A DNA stretch of 64,000 bases from Candidatus Nitrosocosmicus oleophilus (lineage in GTDB: Archaea; Thermoproteota; Nitrososphaeria; Nitrososphaerales; Nitrososphaeraceae), in contig NZ_CP012850.1 in assembly GCF_000802205.1 (NCBI RefSeq), positions 2,754,587 to 2,818,586 on the forward strand, read 5' to 3'. Each line of letters starts with the position of its first letter. Position 1 is the stretch's first letter. The notes under the pieces are model-generated. The model had not been told where the DNA came from. It saw only the letters and a program-made list of their open reading frames with translations, and did not search any database. Shown piece by piece: positions 18,644 through 27,696 of the stretch. The translations under genes and the position numbers were made by a program.

Positions 18644-19053
18644 TTATTAACCATATTTTTTGACTTTCACATTTATTGGATCTGGTATTACCAAATTGAT
18701 AATTTTGAATTATGATCTGGCATGGTGGAACAATCTGAGATATAGTATATTGTATCTCGGGTATGATGATAAATTGACCTGGCAATTTGAATAAGAGCGG
18801 GTAGTAAGTAACCAAACTATAAAACCAACAACAATATTTATTATCTTAATTAATGGTGATTTTATCAATGATTACCTTTTCCTAGGCACTGTCATTATTG
18901 TCACTAGTGTCATTTTCTGATACAAGATCTATTATCACGATTTTCACCTCTATAGGGACTGGGAAATTAACTAAGAAAAGAAAATGAGCCTCTATCTACC
19001 GGTAACAAATGATCAATTTTTTTTAACAAATAGAACTCATATAAGTAGATCAA
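18644..19053. other. Non-coding stretch after the ATPase
   Basis: About 410 bases with no convincing gene. It includes a T-rich run near 19016-19030 before the next gene. It is a candidate location for the element's replication origin, but I see no iteron series that would prove it. Confidence 0.3.
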
Positions 19054-19464
19054 ATGCAACCATTTTTGTACATAACTGATAACGTTTTAAAGGGGAAAAT
19101 AGAGTGCATTTTTATGATAAATAAGCAATTCAATTTGTTAATCATTGAAGGAGCAGATGCAATAGACCCTAATTCCAATGTTTTTACACTATATGATGCT
19201 CTTGATTCAAAAACATTTCAAAATGATACATATTCATTTGATCTTTTAGTTGAGGAAATCAGTAGAAAAACATTTACTGACATATCAGTAAAGACAGAAA
19301 AAATTCGTGGAACAGCATTGGCGAGTCTACTTAATTTCTTAGTAACGCTAGATTGTAAATTAACAAATAAACCGAATTATGAATACAAAGATTTCGAAGA
19401 GTTGCTTGATACTCCCACAACAAAATTGTTATATCCAACAACATTAAATTTGAAAAAGGATTAG
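19054..19464 (+). CDS. Hypothetical 136-aa element protein
   Basis: Complete frame from ATG (MQPFLYITDNVLKGKIECIF) to TAG. Acidic, mixed alpha/beta in appearance, without signal peptide or membrane span. No family recognised. It lies between the ATPase and the truncated primase-X-like gene and may be part of the replication block. Confidence 0.6.
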   Translation: MQPFLYITDNVLKGKIECIFMINKQFNLLIIEGADAIDPNSNVFTLYDALDSKTFQNDTYSFDLLVEEISRKTFTDISVKTEKIRGTALASLLNFLVTLDCKLTNKPNYEYKDFEELLDTPTTKLLYPTTLNLKKD

Positions 19465-19627
19465 TTTTTTCATCTTATCATAAATTTAATCCATATCTTA
19501 TTCCAAGAGCTTTCACTGCTTCTACCTTTTTTTGGTCTGGTCCAATTTGAAGTTGATCTAAAGACAAAAATAAACCATGAATAATTTTGAAAAAAATCAA
19601 ATGAGTTACTCAGATTAGCTAACTTGA

Positions 19628-19921
19628 GGAGATTTTGCAAAAAAACCAATAGAAGTTTACAGAAAAGAATGTTTATGGAGAATTATTGGACCTTATTTGT
19701 TAAATGTAAAGAATCTATCTGAATTAGAAGCTTCCAAAGTGATGGAAGAATGGTTAGATAAATGTGATATAGTCCGAAAATTGGATTTTGAACCGCGGAT
19801 AAAAATCCATAGCATAATAAAAGGAAATAAAGGGTATAACCCTATTTCATATCAAAAACTTATCGTAGATAATAATGCACTATATTTTCTATTGGAATCA
19901 AGGATAGATATTGTCAGATAG
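19628..19921 (+). pseudogene. Primase X-like C-terminal fragment
   Basis: After an in-frame TGA at 19625-19627 the frame reads KKPIEVYRKECLWRIIGPYL, then LNVKNLSELEASKVMEEWLD and KLDFEPRIKIHSIIKG. This matches in order the C-terminal domain of the 222-aa gene at 12.9-13.6 kb (PITDHRKLCLQHILIPYL, VNIKGM, LEKWIKEYDKKQRMDFD). There is no ATG at the head; a TTG at 19697 could yield only 74 residues. I read it as the surviving tail of a primase-type replication protein. Confidence 0.55.
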
Positions 19922-19927
19922 AAAAGT

Positions 19928-20266
19928 CTATTTTGACATAACCACCATTGTATTTATGGACCCAGTGCCAGTATAACTAGTTGTAGTATAAGAAACCACA
20001 TCATCAATCTTGTAACCATGTTTCTTAATAACATCAACACCTTTCCAGATCAAATCAATGTAGTCTGAGGAAAGTGCAACCGTATTAGGACTTTCGTATA
20101 ATACGTCTACCCTATTTGAACACGTAGGACACAATCGTAATTCCTTATCTTCTGATATTATTTTGGTCAAATTTACGGTTGGAGTTGATTGCGCATATGA
20201 TGACTGTTCCGACAATAACAGAATGACACTTACAGTAATCGCAAAAATGAAAATTATCTTAATCAT
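19928..20266 (-). CDS. Small secreted protein with a CPTC motif
   Basis: 112 residues with a clear signal peptide (MIKIIFIFAITVSVILLLSE ... SYAQ). The mature part is about 85 residues and contains LRLCPTCSNRV and a Ser/Thr-rich end. The Cys pair may form a disulfide or bind metal outside the cell. It converges on the primase fragment with a 6-base gap. Confidence 0.65.
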   Translation of the reverse strand: MIKIIFIFAITVSVILLLSEQSSYAQSTPTVNLTKIISEDKELRLCPTCSNRVDVLYESPNTVALSSDYIDLIWKGVDVIKKHGYKIDDVVSYTTTSYTGTGSINTMVVMSK

Positions 20267-20513
20267 TTCGTAAGAATATGAAAGAGGCTTTATTTAAAGC
20301 TAATATTTAACTTTAAGTGAATTGTTAGAACTCTAGTGATTGCGGTTCTTCATTTAGCAGGTATTATCTCTTTGTAGAAAATCAATAGGGATTCAGTTAA
20401 TTCCTTACTTTGCTTTTATTTACAATTCTTTATTGTACTAGGAAAGTAATAGTCGAAACTTTCTGTTCTATCCTGCAAATCTTTAATTTATTCAAAACGA
20501 TACTTAACTGGAT

Positions 20514-20996
20514 ATGGATTTTTCGTTTTTCAACCATCCAGTAATTTCGTTTAGTAGTAATAACGACGAATGGTGGCAAATTCTGATTCTTTTTATACCA
20601 TTAATTATATCAGGTATTACCTTAGCATACACCGTTAATACATTTTATAAAACTATCCCGAGAATGAAGAAATCAGAACAGATTAAGATGGTTCATGACA
20701 TTCAAACAATGTATTTGAGTGCTTTTGACAAATATGTGAAATCAATCAAAGATAATGATGAACATAGGTATATAGTTATTTGTTATACGAGTCTACTGAA
20801 TGCCTTGGAATGGTATATGTTTCTGAAAGATACTGGCCAGCTAGAGGATGTATTCGATAATCACTTTGAAACATATTTCATTGCAACTTGCAAGGTATTT
20901 GAGGACTATAAAGACGATATAAAGGATAGAAACTACATAAGGGTTAGAAAAAAGTGGGAAAAAATGAAGTCTCAAGATCCACATATCATGGATTAA
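20514..20996 (+). CDS. Hypothetical single-span membrane protein
   Basis: 160 residues. A membrane segment at about 22-44 (WQILILFIPLIISGITLAYT) is followed by a cytoplasmic helical domain of about 110 residues rich in Lys, Asp and aromatic residues (SEQIKMVHDIQTMYLSAFDK). No named family recognised. It lies 283 bases upstream of the DUF4062 gene on the same strand; membrane-anchored partners are common in defence modules, but a link here is only contextual. Confidence 0.6.
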   Translation: MDFSFFNHPVISFSSNNDEWWQILILFIPLIISGITLAYTVNTFYKTIPRMKKSEQIKMVHDIQTMYLSAFDKYVKSIKDNDEHRYIVICYTSLLNALEWYMFLKDTGQLEDVFDNHFETYFIATCKVFEDYKDDIKDRNYIRVRKKWEKMKSQDPHIMD

Positions 20997-21279
20997 TTTC
21001 TATGACTTTCTTCCCTTCATGAATGTTTCATTCTAAGTAAAGCACTATGATATCTATTTGAAACGTTGATGAGGTGTGAAACTAATCTTATGAAATGAAA
21101 AATGTAAAGGTTTTTGCAATAGTTAATAATTTCGACCAGATCTATACTCAGCTAAGATTTCGGGTTATGATTACAGTTTACCCTTTTAGAATCTTCACAA
21201 CGTTCACTACCTCCACCTTTTATCCACATGAGATTTTTTGAACAAATATTTACCACGTCATCGTTAGAAATGACAATAA

Positions 21280-22683
21280 TTGATCACTGATAAAAGATAC
21301 CAAGTTTTCGTAAGCTCTACGTATGAAGACTTAATAGAAGAGCGTCAGTCTGTTTTACTGGCTCTACAAAAATTGGGTTGCATCCCATCAGGTATGGAAC
21401 TTTTCACAGCGGCCAACGAAGATCAATGGAGTATTATACAAAAGGTTATAGATGAATGTGATTATTACATTACTATCATTGGAGGACGATATGGCAGTAT
21501 GTCCCAATCTGGAATTAGTTTTACAGAAATGGAATATAAATATGCGGAAACGATTAAAAAACCAGTCATTGCTTTTCTATTTAAGAATATCAATTCTCTG
21601 CCTGCGAACAAAATTGAGTTAGAACCGAAGTCTAGAAAGAAGCTTGATAATTTTAGACTATATGTTGAAAAAAGAATGTGCCAATATTGGATATCACCTG
21701 CGGATCTTAGCTATCAGGTAAGTGTTGCTATGATTAAATTGATTGAAAATAATCCTGCAATTGGCTGGAAACGTGCTAATGAATCAATGTCAGAAGATCT
21801 CATACTTGAAAACTCAAAACTAAAATCACAAATCGAACATCTAAGTCTGGAATTGTCTTTATTAAAGAACTCTGTGACAAACGGAATTAATAGTATTCCT
21901 TTTGAAGAAAAGAAATTACATTCTAAATATATATCTGATATTTTTAAAAAAATTCAATATTTACACTTGAGTCATTATTTTAATCCCATTCAAATCGACT
22001 ATTGCGTTCCAAATAATCCAAACGAATTTGGATCCTACATAAATGATCCTGAGCCTGATGAACGTTTGGATAGATCTACAAGACTACTCAGGTCTATAAA
22101 CCATAGTACTTGGGCATTGGATCATATTAGGACGGGACAATATGGTAGTATCTATGACAATTGGTCATACTTAGTAGAGAAGAGAGATGAATATAATTCA
22201 ACGTTAGAATATAAAATGAATTTATTCAGAAATTACGTGGAAAAACGACTACAAGAGAACGAAGAAACAATCAAATTACTTGTCGATTCCATAAAGAGTT
22301 TTGGAAACGGAACCCATATTACTTATAATTTTTGTAATAAAGTTTATAATCGAATTAACTCATTACCTGATCCTGAAATCTTGTATGGATGGGCACAAAA
22401 CGAAACATATTTCGACAGTTATTCACTAAATCCATTAGAGTACTACTTTAAGGAGCAACAATCACTAATTGCATTAGATAAAGAAAATACATTTGATATG
22501 AAAAATGTTTCTCAAGAAATAAGGCAATTGACACTTGCTGCTAGAAATATTTTCAAGCATCAAATGATATTATTGTATGATATATCAAAAGTAATTCCCA
22601 TGTTTGCGAATAAAATAGGAGAAATAGCTATAGATATAGAAGCTGGAGAGATAATTAAGGGGACCTGCAAGTTGAACTACTAA
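21280..22683 (+). CDS. DUF4062-domain protein
   Basis: 467 residues starting with TTG. Residues 5-100 form a DUF4062 domain: YQVFVSSTYEDLIEERQSVL, GMELFTAANEDQW, CDYYITIIGGRYGS, SFTEMEYKYA. DUF4062 has a TIR/nucleoside-hydrolase-like fold and is often the effector or sensor part of prokaryotic defence and NLR-like proteins. A predicted coiled coil (SKLKSQIEHLSLELSLLKNS) follows at about 180-205, then a helical C-terminal region of about 260 residues with no motif I know. There is no P-loop. The role as an immune effector carried by the element is inference from the family. Confidence 0.75.
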   Translation: MITDKRYQVFVSSTYEDLIEERQSVLLALQKLGCIPSGMELFTAANEDQWSIIQKVIDECDYYITIIGGRYGSMSQSGISFTEMEYKYAETIKKPVIAFLFKNINSLPANKIELEPKSRKKLDNFRLYVEKRMCQYWISPADLSYQVSVAMIKLIENNPAIGWKRANESMSEDLILENSKLKSQIEHLSLELSLLKNSVTNGINSIPFEEKKLHSKYISDIFKKIQYLHLSHYFNPIQIDYCVPNNPNEFGSYINDPEPDERLDRSTRLLRSINHSTWALDHIRTGQYGSIYDNWSYLVEKRDEYNSTLEYKMNLFRNYVEKRLQENEETIKLLVDSIKSFGNGTHITYNFCNKVYNRINSLPDPEILYGWAQNETYFDSYSLNPLEYYFKEQQSLIALDKENTFDMKNVSQEIRQLTLAARNIFKHQMILLYDISKVIPMFANKIGEIAIDIEAGEIIKGTCKLNY

Positions 22684-22919
22684 TAGCTATCTAATCGGGT
22701 CTAAATTACCTTAAATCATACAGATTGAGTGGATTCTTCTAATAACGAAAATGTGATTTCGCGCACATAGCCGATCAAGAATATATACTTGCGCAACGAC
22801 TGTAAATCGCCGTTAATAATTTTGGTCACGTTAAGTAACAGAATTATCATAATCCTATTTTTTTAACACTGCCTCTAAGGGCTTCACTGCTTTCATTTCA
22901 TTAGACATTTAGTCATATC

Positions 22920-23564
22920 TTATTTTTTAACTACCCTCTTTACTACATAGATTTCATGAACGGCAGCCTTAAATTTACCTAATAGAGCTTTATCTTTCTC
23001 CAATGCATCCAAATATTTGTGCATCGATTTGATTATGTCATTAGAAAGAGTTTCTATATGAATTACGAATTTATGATCATATTCTAAATTTATTCTCGTA
23101 TTTCCAATTGGTATTATGCCACTCTCAGTTATGGATCTTGGTAATATCTGTAAATGGTTTGCTTTATTATCGTCATTTAATTCCCAAGAAATTCTTCTAT
23201 TATCAAATTCAAATACTGTTTCTGGCATTGATACATGAATGGTTTTATGTCTAAACATTTGCCATATTATTTCAATAGAATCATATTCATAGCCTAAAAA
23301 TTGCAAAGACATTTTCTTTGCGTTATTACTCGTGTCGACGTTCTTGTTATTCATATCCTTTTTACCCCCTTGTCCAGCGTACAATGCACCCATAAAATCA
23401 ATCATTGCGAAACAGTATAACAAGGCTGATAATGGGGCATTTCCTTCACTATCTTTCATCATACACCTATTAACGTCAAAACGTAGATTCTTGGTTTTAT
23501 CATTAACAATCGCCTGGGCTAATCCTATAGCTTGATCATCAGTTATCTTTTCTAAATTGAACAA
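22920..23564 (-). CDS. Hypothetical 214-aa protein with a HEPN-like motif
   Basis: Soluble helical protein. The segment SALLYCFAMIDFMGALYAG followed about 50 residues later by IWQMFRHKTIHVSMP resembles HEPN-type proteins, whose RX4-6H motif (here R-HKTI-H) forms an RNase site. It ends in a basic tail (VVKRVVKK). It is convergent with the DUF4062 gene, 236 bases away. If the HEPN reading holds, it would be an RNase toxin or regulator; the evidence is one motif plus context. Confidence 0.5.
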   Translation of the reverse strand: MFNLEKITDDQAIGLAQAIVNDKTKNLRFDVNRCMMKDSEGNAPLSALLYCFAMIDFMGALYAGQGGKKDMNNKNVDTSNNAKKMSLQFLGYEYDSIEIIWQMFRHKTIHVSMPETVFEFDNRRISWELNDDNKANHLQILPRSITESGIIPIGNTRINLEYDHKFVIHIETLSNDIIKSMHKYLDALEKDKALLGKFKAAVHEIYVVKRVVKK

Positions 23565-23684
23565 GATGCATTTATATTTAAATCATCTTAAATTTGTATT
23601 TTGCATTAGAAATGTACTAAATCATCAGATTATCTCGGCTCCATACCAAAATTGGTAAAGAATTCTTAGCGAAACTACGTTGGT

Positions 23685-23706
23685 GTTAAGAAAAACTACC
23701 CCCAAG
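23685..23706 (-). repeat. Dispersed motif copy 1
   Basis: Near-consensus match to TTAAGAAAAACTACCCCCA on the plus strand, so the G-run-then-T-run orientation is on the minus strand. It begins a 170-bp repeat shared with 30745-30914. No intact gene precedes it in its reading direction. Confidence 0.7.
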
Positions 23707-23856
23707 CGGCCCGAAACAATTTATTATCTCCAAGATTTCCAAGGCGTCACGATGTAGTAAATAGTCTGTATCACAAACTTACCTTAGTTAAATTCTCATT
23801 ATCAAGAATGAGAATGATAAATCTGATTACATAAATATAGTAGACAATTAGCAACT
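23685..23856 (+). repeat. 170-bp duplicated upstream region (copy A)
   Basis: Homologous over its length to 30745-30914: shared words include AAGCGGCCCGAAACAATTT, AGATTTCCAAG and TAAATTCTCATTATCA. Each copy ends just before a plus-strand gene for a secreted protein (23956 and 30918), so it is a duplicated promoter region or leader, although the two coding regions do not look alike. Confidence 0.75.
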
Positions 23857-23955
23857 GAACCTGACAACACAAATGTAATTATTGCAAGTTTACCATTTTT
23901 GGAATGAATTCTTTTTTAGAAAAATATATAAAGATACTCCCATATTTGGGAAGTA

Positions 23956-24588
23956 ATGTATTTTAAATACTATTTTCTGTTTGCGATCATATTAGGTATG
24001 ATGGGATACTATGCTGTATCAAATATTATTCCATCAACTGCATTTTCCATTGAAATCCCGATAGTAAAAAGCACCAATGAAGATAGCGATACCGCATCTT
24101 CCTCTGGCATTGCTACAAATTCTACAAATACTTCTGGTACTAGTACTGAGGAATTTGCTTTACAAGCGACATTGGAACCACATGAGAATAAATTCTTAGC
24201 GGAAGATGGATATTATCAAACTGATGGATTTGGGCTAAATCTAAGTCCCAATTCTGATTTATGTCCTGCAAATAATTGCGAATTTGAGATTGAAGATGGA
24301 CAGTTACGATCCGACCTATCAGGAGGTTATGTGTTTGACGGCAGATTGAAGATAGGTATTGAATCAGATGAAGGTACACGCTCAAAAATATTTGATATTT
24401 ACAGCAAATTGGATAGAGTAGAAACATTGGAAAATGATGATGGAACAACAGATTATTTGAAGGGCGAATTTAATTTAGGATCGGAATTCGAGGCAATTTA
24501 TAATCCCGATTACAGTTACACCATTAACAATGGAACGTTAACTTTTGAAGATGATGAAGGCACTCTCGTATTGCAAGGTGATAGGTAA
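23956..24588 (+). CDS. Secreted hypothetical protein, 210 aa
   Basis: Signal peptide MYFKYYFLFAIILGMMGYYA, then a Ser/Thr-rich spacer (SNTNTSGTSTEE-type composition) and an acidic domain with NNCEFEIEDGQL and repeated DDGT/DDEGT turns. Probably an extracellular beta-rich domain; no family recognised. It shares its upstream region with the gene at 30918. The next gene starts about 40 bases downstream on the same strand. Confidence 0.65.
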   Translation: MYFKYYFLFAIILGMMGYYAVSNIIPSTAFSIEIPIVKSTNEDSDTASSSGIATNSTNTSGTSTEEFALQATLEPHENKFLAEDGYYQTDGFGLNLSPNSDLCPANNCEFEIEDGQLRSDLSGGYVFDGRLKIGIESDEGTRSKIFDIYSKLDRVETLENDDGTTDYLKGEFNLGSEFEAIYNPDYSYTINNGTLTFEDDEGTLVLQGDR

Positions 24589-24629
24589 TTTACAACGTCT
24601 CAAATAGTAAACTATTTCTTATCTTCTTA

Positions 24630-25265
24630 GTGGCTACAGCTTTCATTATTATAGGACCAAGTTTACATAGTTTCGTTGATGCTCAGGTAGAAATTCCCGA
24701 AGCTCGGACAATTAATGAAGACAATACATCCGAAAGTCAAACTAATGATACAAATACTTCTTATCTTTCTCACACGGACAATGACTTAGGATTCAGCCTA
24801 GAATATCCTGATTCTTGGGAAATTGGTGTAGGAGGAAACGCGTACCAGATCGTATCATTTAGCTCTCCTGATGATACGGCATCTGCATATGTTATGTTTG
24901 TCCCACGAGAAGATGATCAATCTCTAAGAAGCTTTGGAGATGCATTTGTGAAGGAAAATGAAGATTTTAAATTCAACACATATTACAGAAACAGTACTAC
25001 ACTGTTAGCAGACCAACCAGCCTTCAGAGCATCGGGAACTTATTTCAATACGGTAACCCCAATCGAACGTTCTTTGGGGTATGAATCATCCAACACAAAA
25101 ACTCTTCAGACTGTCACACTTGACGAAAAGAATGATGGATTCATTGGAATTATCTATCATGCAGATGACCAAGTCACCTATGATAAGTATTTGCCTCTAC
25201 TTGAACACATGATTTCTTCATTAACTTTGTCTTCATCAGGTCCCGTTATAAGCGAGGACGAGTGA
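24630..25265 (+). CDS. Secreted PsbP-like protein
   Basis: 211 residues from a GTG at 24630. Residues 50-200 form a PsbP-like domain starting NDLGFSLEYPDSWEIGVGGN, as in three other proteins of this window. The frame is open about 13 codons farther upstream (SNSKLFLIFLV before the GTG), which would make a longer, better signal peptide, but no ATG, GTG or TTG is available there; the start is therefore uncertain, and a rare start codon or translational coupling to the upstream gene is possible. Confidence 0.65.
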   Translation: MATAFIIIGPSLHSFVDAQVEIPEARTINEDNTSESQTNDTNTSYLSHTDNDLGFSLEYPDSWEIGVGGNAYQIVSFSSPDDTASAYVMFVPREDDQSLRSFGDAFVKENEDFKFNTYYRNSTTLLADQPAFRASGTYFNTVTPIERSLGYESSNTKTLQTVTLDEKNDGFIGIIYHADDQVTYDKYLPLLEHMISSLTLSSSGPVISEDE

Positions 25266-25510
25266 TCTAATAATTTACTTTTTTATCACTCAGCGAAGAA
25301 ATAGTGCAATAGTACACAATTCTTTTTTCTGACTGATTTCAGATCAAAATAATTCGGTCGCTATTGAAAAAGAGCAAATAGATGATCTGTTGGATCAATT
25401 GCACTTTTCGTGCTAATGTCTCTTCTAAGTTTATCACAGTCTTTATCTTTGATTGGTAACAGCAATTGGACAAAATGAGGATTACTATTGGGCGAAGACA
25501 ATTGAATAGC

Positions 25511-25532
25511 ATTAAGAAAAAACTCCCCCACG
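25511..25532 (-). repeat. Dispersed motif copy 2
   Basis: ATTAAGAAAAAACTCCCCCA on the plus strand. In the G-to-T orientation it lies 112 bases behind the stop of the minus-strand gene at 25644-25859. Confidence 0.75.
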
Positions 25533-25643
25533 CCACATTAGTTTATAATTAGTGTCACAATGGCGTCTACAAAATTTACTGCTCCATTTAATTATTAGCC
25601 TAAATACCGTAGGCATTTTCTAGTTCCTCTTTCTATTTTAAAT

Positions 25644-25859
25644 CTATAACGTTTCTCTGTTATACTCATCTTTTTCCCATTTTAATTCTACAAATGCAAC
25701 TAGTTCTTTGGTATCATCATTTATTACAGGAAAACCAGTTAGTACCATAGTAAGATCTACTGAATCCCGCTTTACGATAATCCTGTGTTTAAACTTGTGA
25801 GAGCCTTCAGGCAAGGGGTTAAAGTCAACAGCTGAGTTAACCACAATTATACTTCTCAT
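25644..25859 (-). CDS. Hypothetical 71-aa protein, intact paralogue of the pseudogene at 49.6 kb
   Basis: I take the ATG at 25859 (MRSIIVVNSAVDFNPLPEGS), which aligns with the start of the relic at 49616 (MGIIIVVSSTVDFDPLPDNS); a longer frame reaches 25919. The core KHRIIVKRDS ... GFPVINDDTKELVAFVEL is probably a small beta protein. No signal peptide. Function unknown. Both paralogues are followed 110-115 bases downstream by a copy of the dispersed motif. Confidence 0.6.
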   Translation of the reverse strand: MRSIIVVNSAVDFNPLPEGSHKFKHRIIVKRDSVDLTMVLTGFPVINDDTKELVAFVELKWEKDEYNRETL

Positions 25860-25948
25860 CAAAATCCAATAAGGTGTTAGTAAAATCATACTGTTAAATT
25901 GTAAAGATAAAAAGGACAATAGCTATTAAATTATCAAATTAATGGTTA

Positions 25949-26566
25949 TTGTTATTGAAATTAAATAGGAAAAATCTAACTATTACATTATTCGTATTTT
26001 TGACTCTAAGTATAGGAGTCATGTCAACAAATTCTGTAGTAAAATCAGTACATGCTCAGTCTAATACTTTGGCACAAAAGGGGAATAGTCAAGCAGAGCA
26101 AGTTATAGATCAATTACAATCCTCTAATCAAGATGACCAAGTAGTCTCAGGTGATAGTAGTATTTTATCTGGAAATAATTTACAATGTCAAAATCAAGAC
26201 AATTCACAAGGTTTTGACGAAGGTTGTAATTTAGGACAAACAAATTTACCGCCAAATGGTCCTACTGCCAAACTGATTGTAGATGCCACAGTTAAAGATG
26301 GACAATGTACGATTGCAAAATCATGTAGTATCACAATAACTTATGGTTCAAAATTAATAACTCAATCCGTGACTCATTCAATGCTCTTTGACATAGACGT
26401 ACTGATTGACTCGAGATTTGCTATAACTGTTACAAGTTTTGGACCACTTACTGCTTCTGTAACCAATTCTGATTGCGAAATATTTTCCACAGAACCTTAC
26501 TTTCAGTGTAGAGGAATTAAAAACCCACAACCGACTCAACTTAACGCCATATTTTTTTCAAGATAG
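25949..26566 (+). CDS. Secreted protein with Gln/Asn-rich N-terminal region
   Basis: 205 residues. The signal peptide includes ITLFVFLTLSIGVMSTNSVV and a likely cut after VHAQ. The mature start NTLAQKGNSQAEQVIDQLQ and the later SGDSSILSGNNLQCQNQDN resemble the N-termini of the secreted proteins at 35.7, 36.8 and 34.5 kb, so they belong to one surface family. The C-terminal 90 residues contain two Cys pairs (DGQCTIAKSCSITITYG and DCEIFSTEPYFQCRG). Confidence 0.7.
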   Translation: MLLKLNRKNLTITLFVFLTLSIGVMSTNSVVKSVHAQSNTLAQKGNSQAEQVIDQLQSSNQDDQVVSGDSSILSGNNLQCQNQDNSQGFDEGCNLGQTNLPPNGPTAKLIVDATVKDGQCTIAKSCSITITYGSKLITQSVTHSMLFDIDVLIDSRFAITVTSFGPLTASVTNSDCEIFSTEPYFQCRGIKNPQPTQLNAIFFSR

Positions 26567-27090
26567 CAAATTTTTTTATTTTGATATTTATAACCATCTT
26601 TGCCAAATCATTATAGTTATCCAAAATCAGATTATTAGTCCTAAGATATAGTTTGAATGTAATATTCACATCTATTCTCTAATTCTGTATCAATAGATCA
26701 TGATACACTCGGGGGTGAATTTTCTTTACACCTCAATCCATGGAGAGTTACGACGAAGTCATAATACCCTTCGATCAAGTGAGACAGGGCCCACAAAAAT
26801 TATCATCAGCTTCATATTAAATGTAGATAACAGAATCTATAGATGAAAGTGGTTCGGGTAATATGTCAAAGTCTCATAAAGTGGCTTCTCTCTTTCAGAG
26901 AATTAATATCCAAAAAATGATTTGATATGTTGCTACTTATAACTTTAGCTGCATATATCCCGCATCCAATACCCCCGATTTCAGACCCTACTGGACCTGT
27001 TGAAGGTTACGGTGCTGCTTTAGTCACACACTCGACTAATTGGCCTAGATCATCACCAAGACTATCCCTTCCTTGAGCTTGTTGTGGTTG
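26567..27090. other. Non-coding region with motif copy 11
   Basis: About 520 bases. It holds the dispersed motif at 26708-26729, 142 bases after the stop of the preceding gene. A minus-strand reading of 26930-27080 gives Gly/Thr-rich peptide pieces without a start; these may be remnants. Nothing else is clear. Confidence 0.35.
26708..26729 (+). repeat. Dispersed motif copy 11
   Basis: CTCGGGGGTGAATTTTCTTT, plus orientation, 142 bases downstream of the secreted protein gene ending at 26566. Confidence 0.7.
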
Positions 27091-27438
27091 CTAGTAATAG
27101 CTTCCACCACTATTGCCTCCGCAAGAGTTCACTCCTGAGTAATATCCATTCATAAATTCCGAAGTATGAAATGATGGTCCTTTTTCAGGTTGATTAATGT
27201 ATTTATCTGAAGAATCTGATATTCCAGCATCATCACATCCATGATCGTATCCTGAATCATATGGACTTTTAGACGAGGCTAGCACCGAAGGGAGAGGGGC
27301 AGAAAAAACAAGGATCACGGTGAAGAATGCTGCAAGAAGAGCTTTTTGTGACGTAAATTTTACTATTGAATTCACCAGTAAAATTATTAGGACTAAATAT
27401 ATATAATTTATTAGATTGGAATTTATTAACAAATTCAT
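27091..27438 (-). CDS. Small secreted protein with a Tyr/Gly/Cys domain
   Basis: 115 residues. After a hydrophobic leader (ALLAAFFTVILVFSAPLPSV) the mature part reads SGYDHGCDDAGISDSSDKYI ... GPSFHTSEFMNGYYSGVNSC. The same domain is inside the 377-aa protein at 43.1-44.2 kb (SGYTHGCSDAKISDPSKRYI ... HTPEFMSGYNDGFEIC). It probably has one disulfide between the two Cys. The first 25 residues may not be translated; an exact start is not obvious. Confidence 0.65.
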   Translation of the reverse strand: MNLLINSNLINYIYLVLIILLVNSIVKFTSQKALLAAFFTVILVFSAPLPSVLASSKSPYDSGYDHGCDDAGISDSSDKYINQPEKGPSFHTSEFMNGYYSGVNSCGGNSGGSYY

Positions 27439-27541
27439 GCACTTACTCTTTACAACGAACGAACTTCATAGTCTTGGACAAAGACTCGAGAGATGTTCCA
27501 ACTGACAATGACCGTTTTTCAAGACCACAAGAACAAGTAGT

Positions 27542-27563
27542 GTTAAGAAAAACTACCCCCACG
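27542..27563 (-). repeat. Dispersed motif copy 3
   Basis: GTTAAGAAAAACTACCCCCA on the plus strand. In its G-to-T orientation it lies 134 bases behind the minus-strand membrane protein gene ending at 27697. Between them a 35-base word (minus strand GTGAAGGTTGTGAAGGCTTT) recurs in variants elsewhere in the island. Confidence 0.75.
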
Positions 27564-27696
27564 TAGTCAACATTTGTTTCCAACGAATATATCAAGATTG
27601 CGATAAGCATAATTTGGAGATTACAGCACCCAATCCTTTCAACTATTGTCTCTTCTAAAGCCTTCACAACCTTCACTACTTTCACCTTCACATAAA

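Noticed and set aside
27443-27691. 82-codon minus-strand frame starting MKVKVVKVVKALEE
   Set aside because: It spans the dispersed motif and the recurring KVVKAL word, has mixed composition and no conserved domain; it is better explained as repeat sequence.
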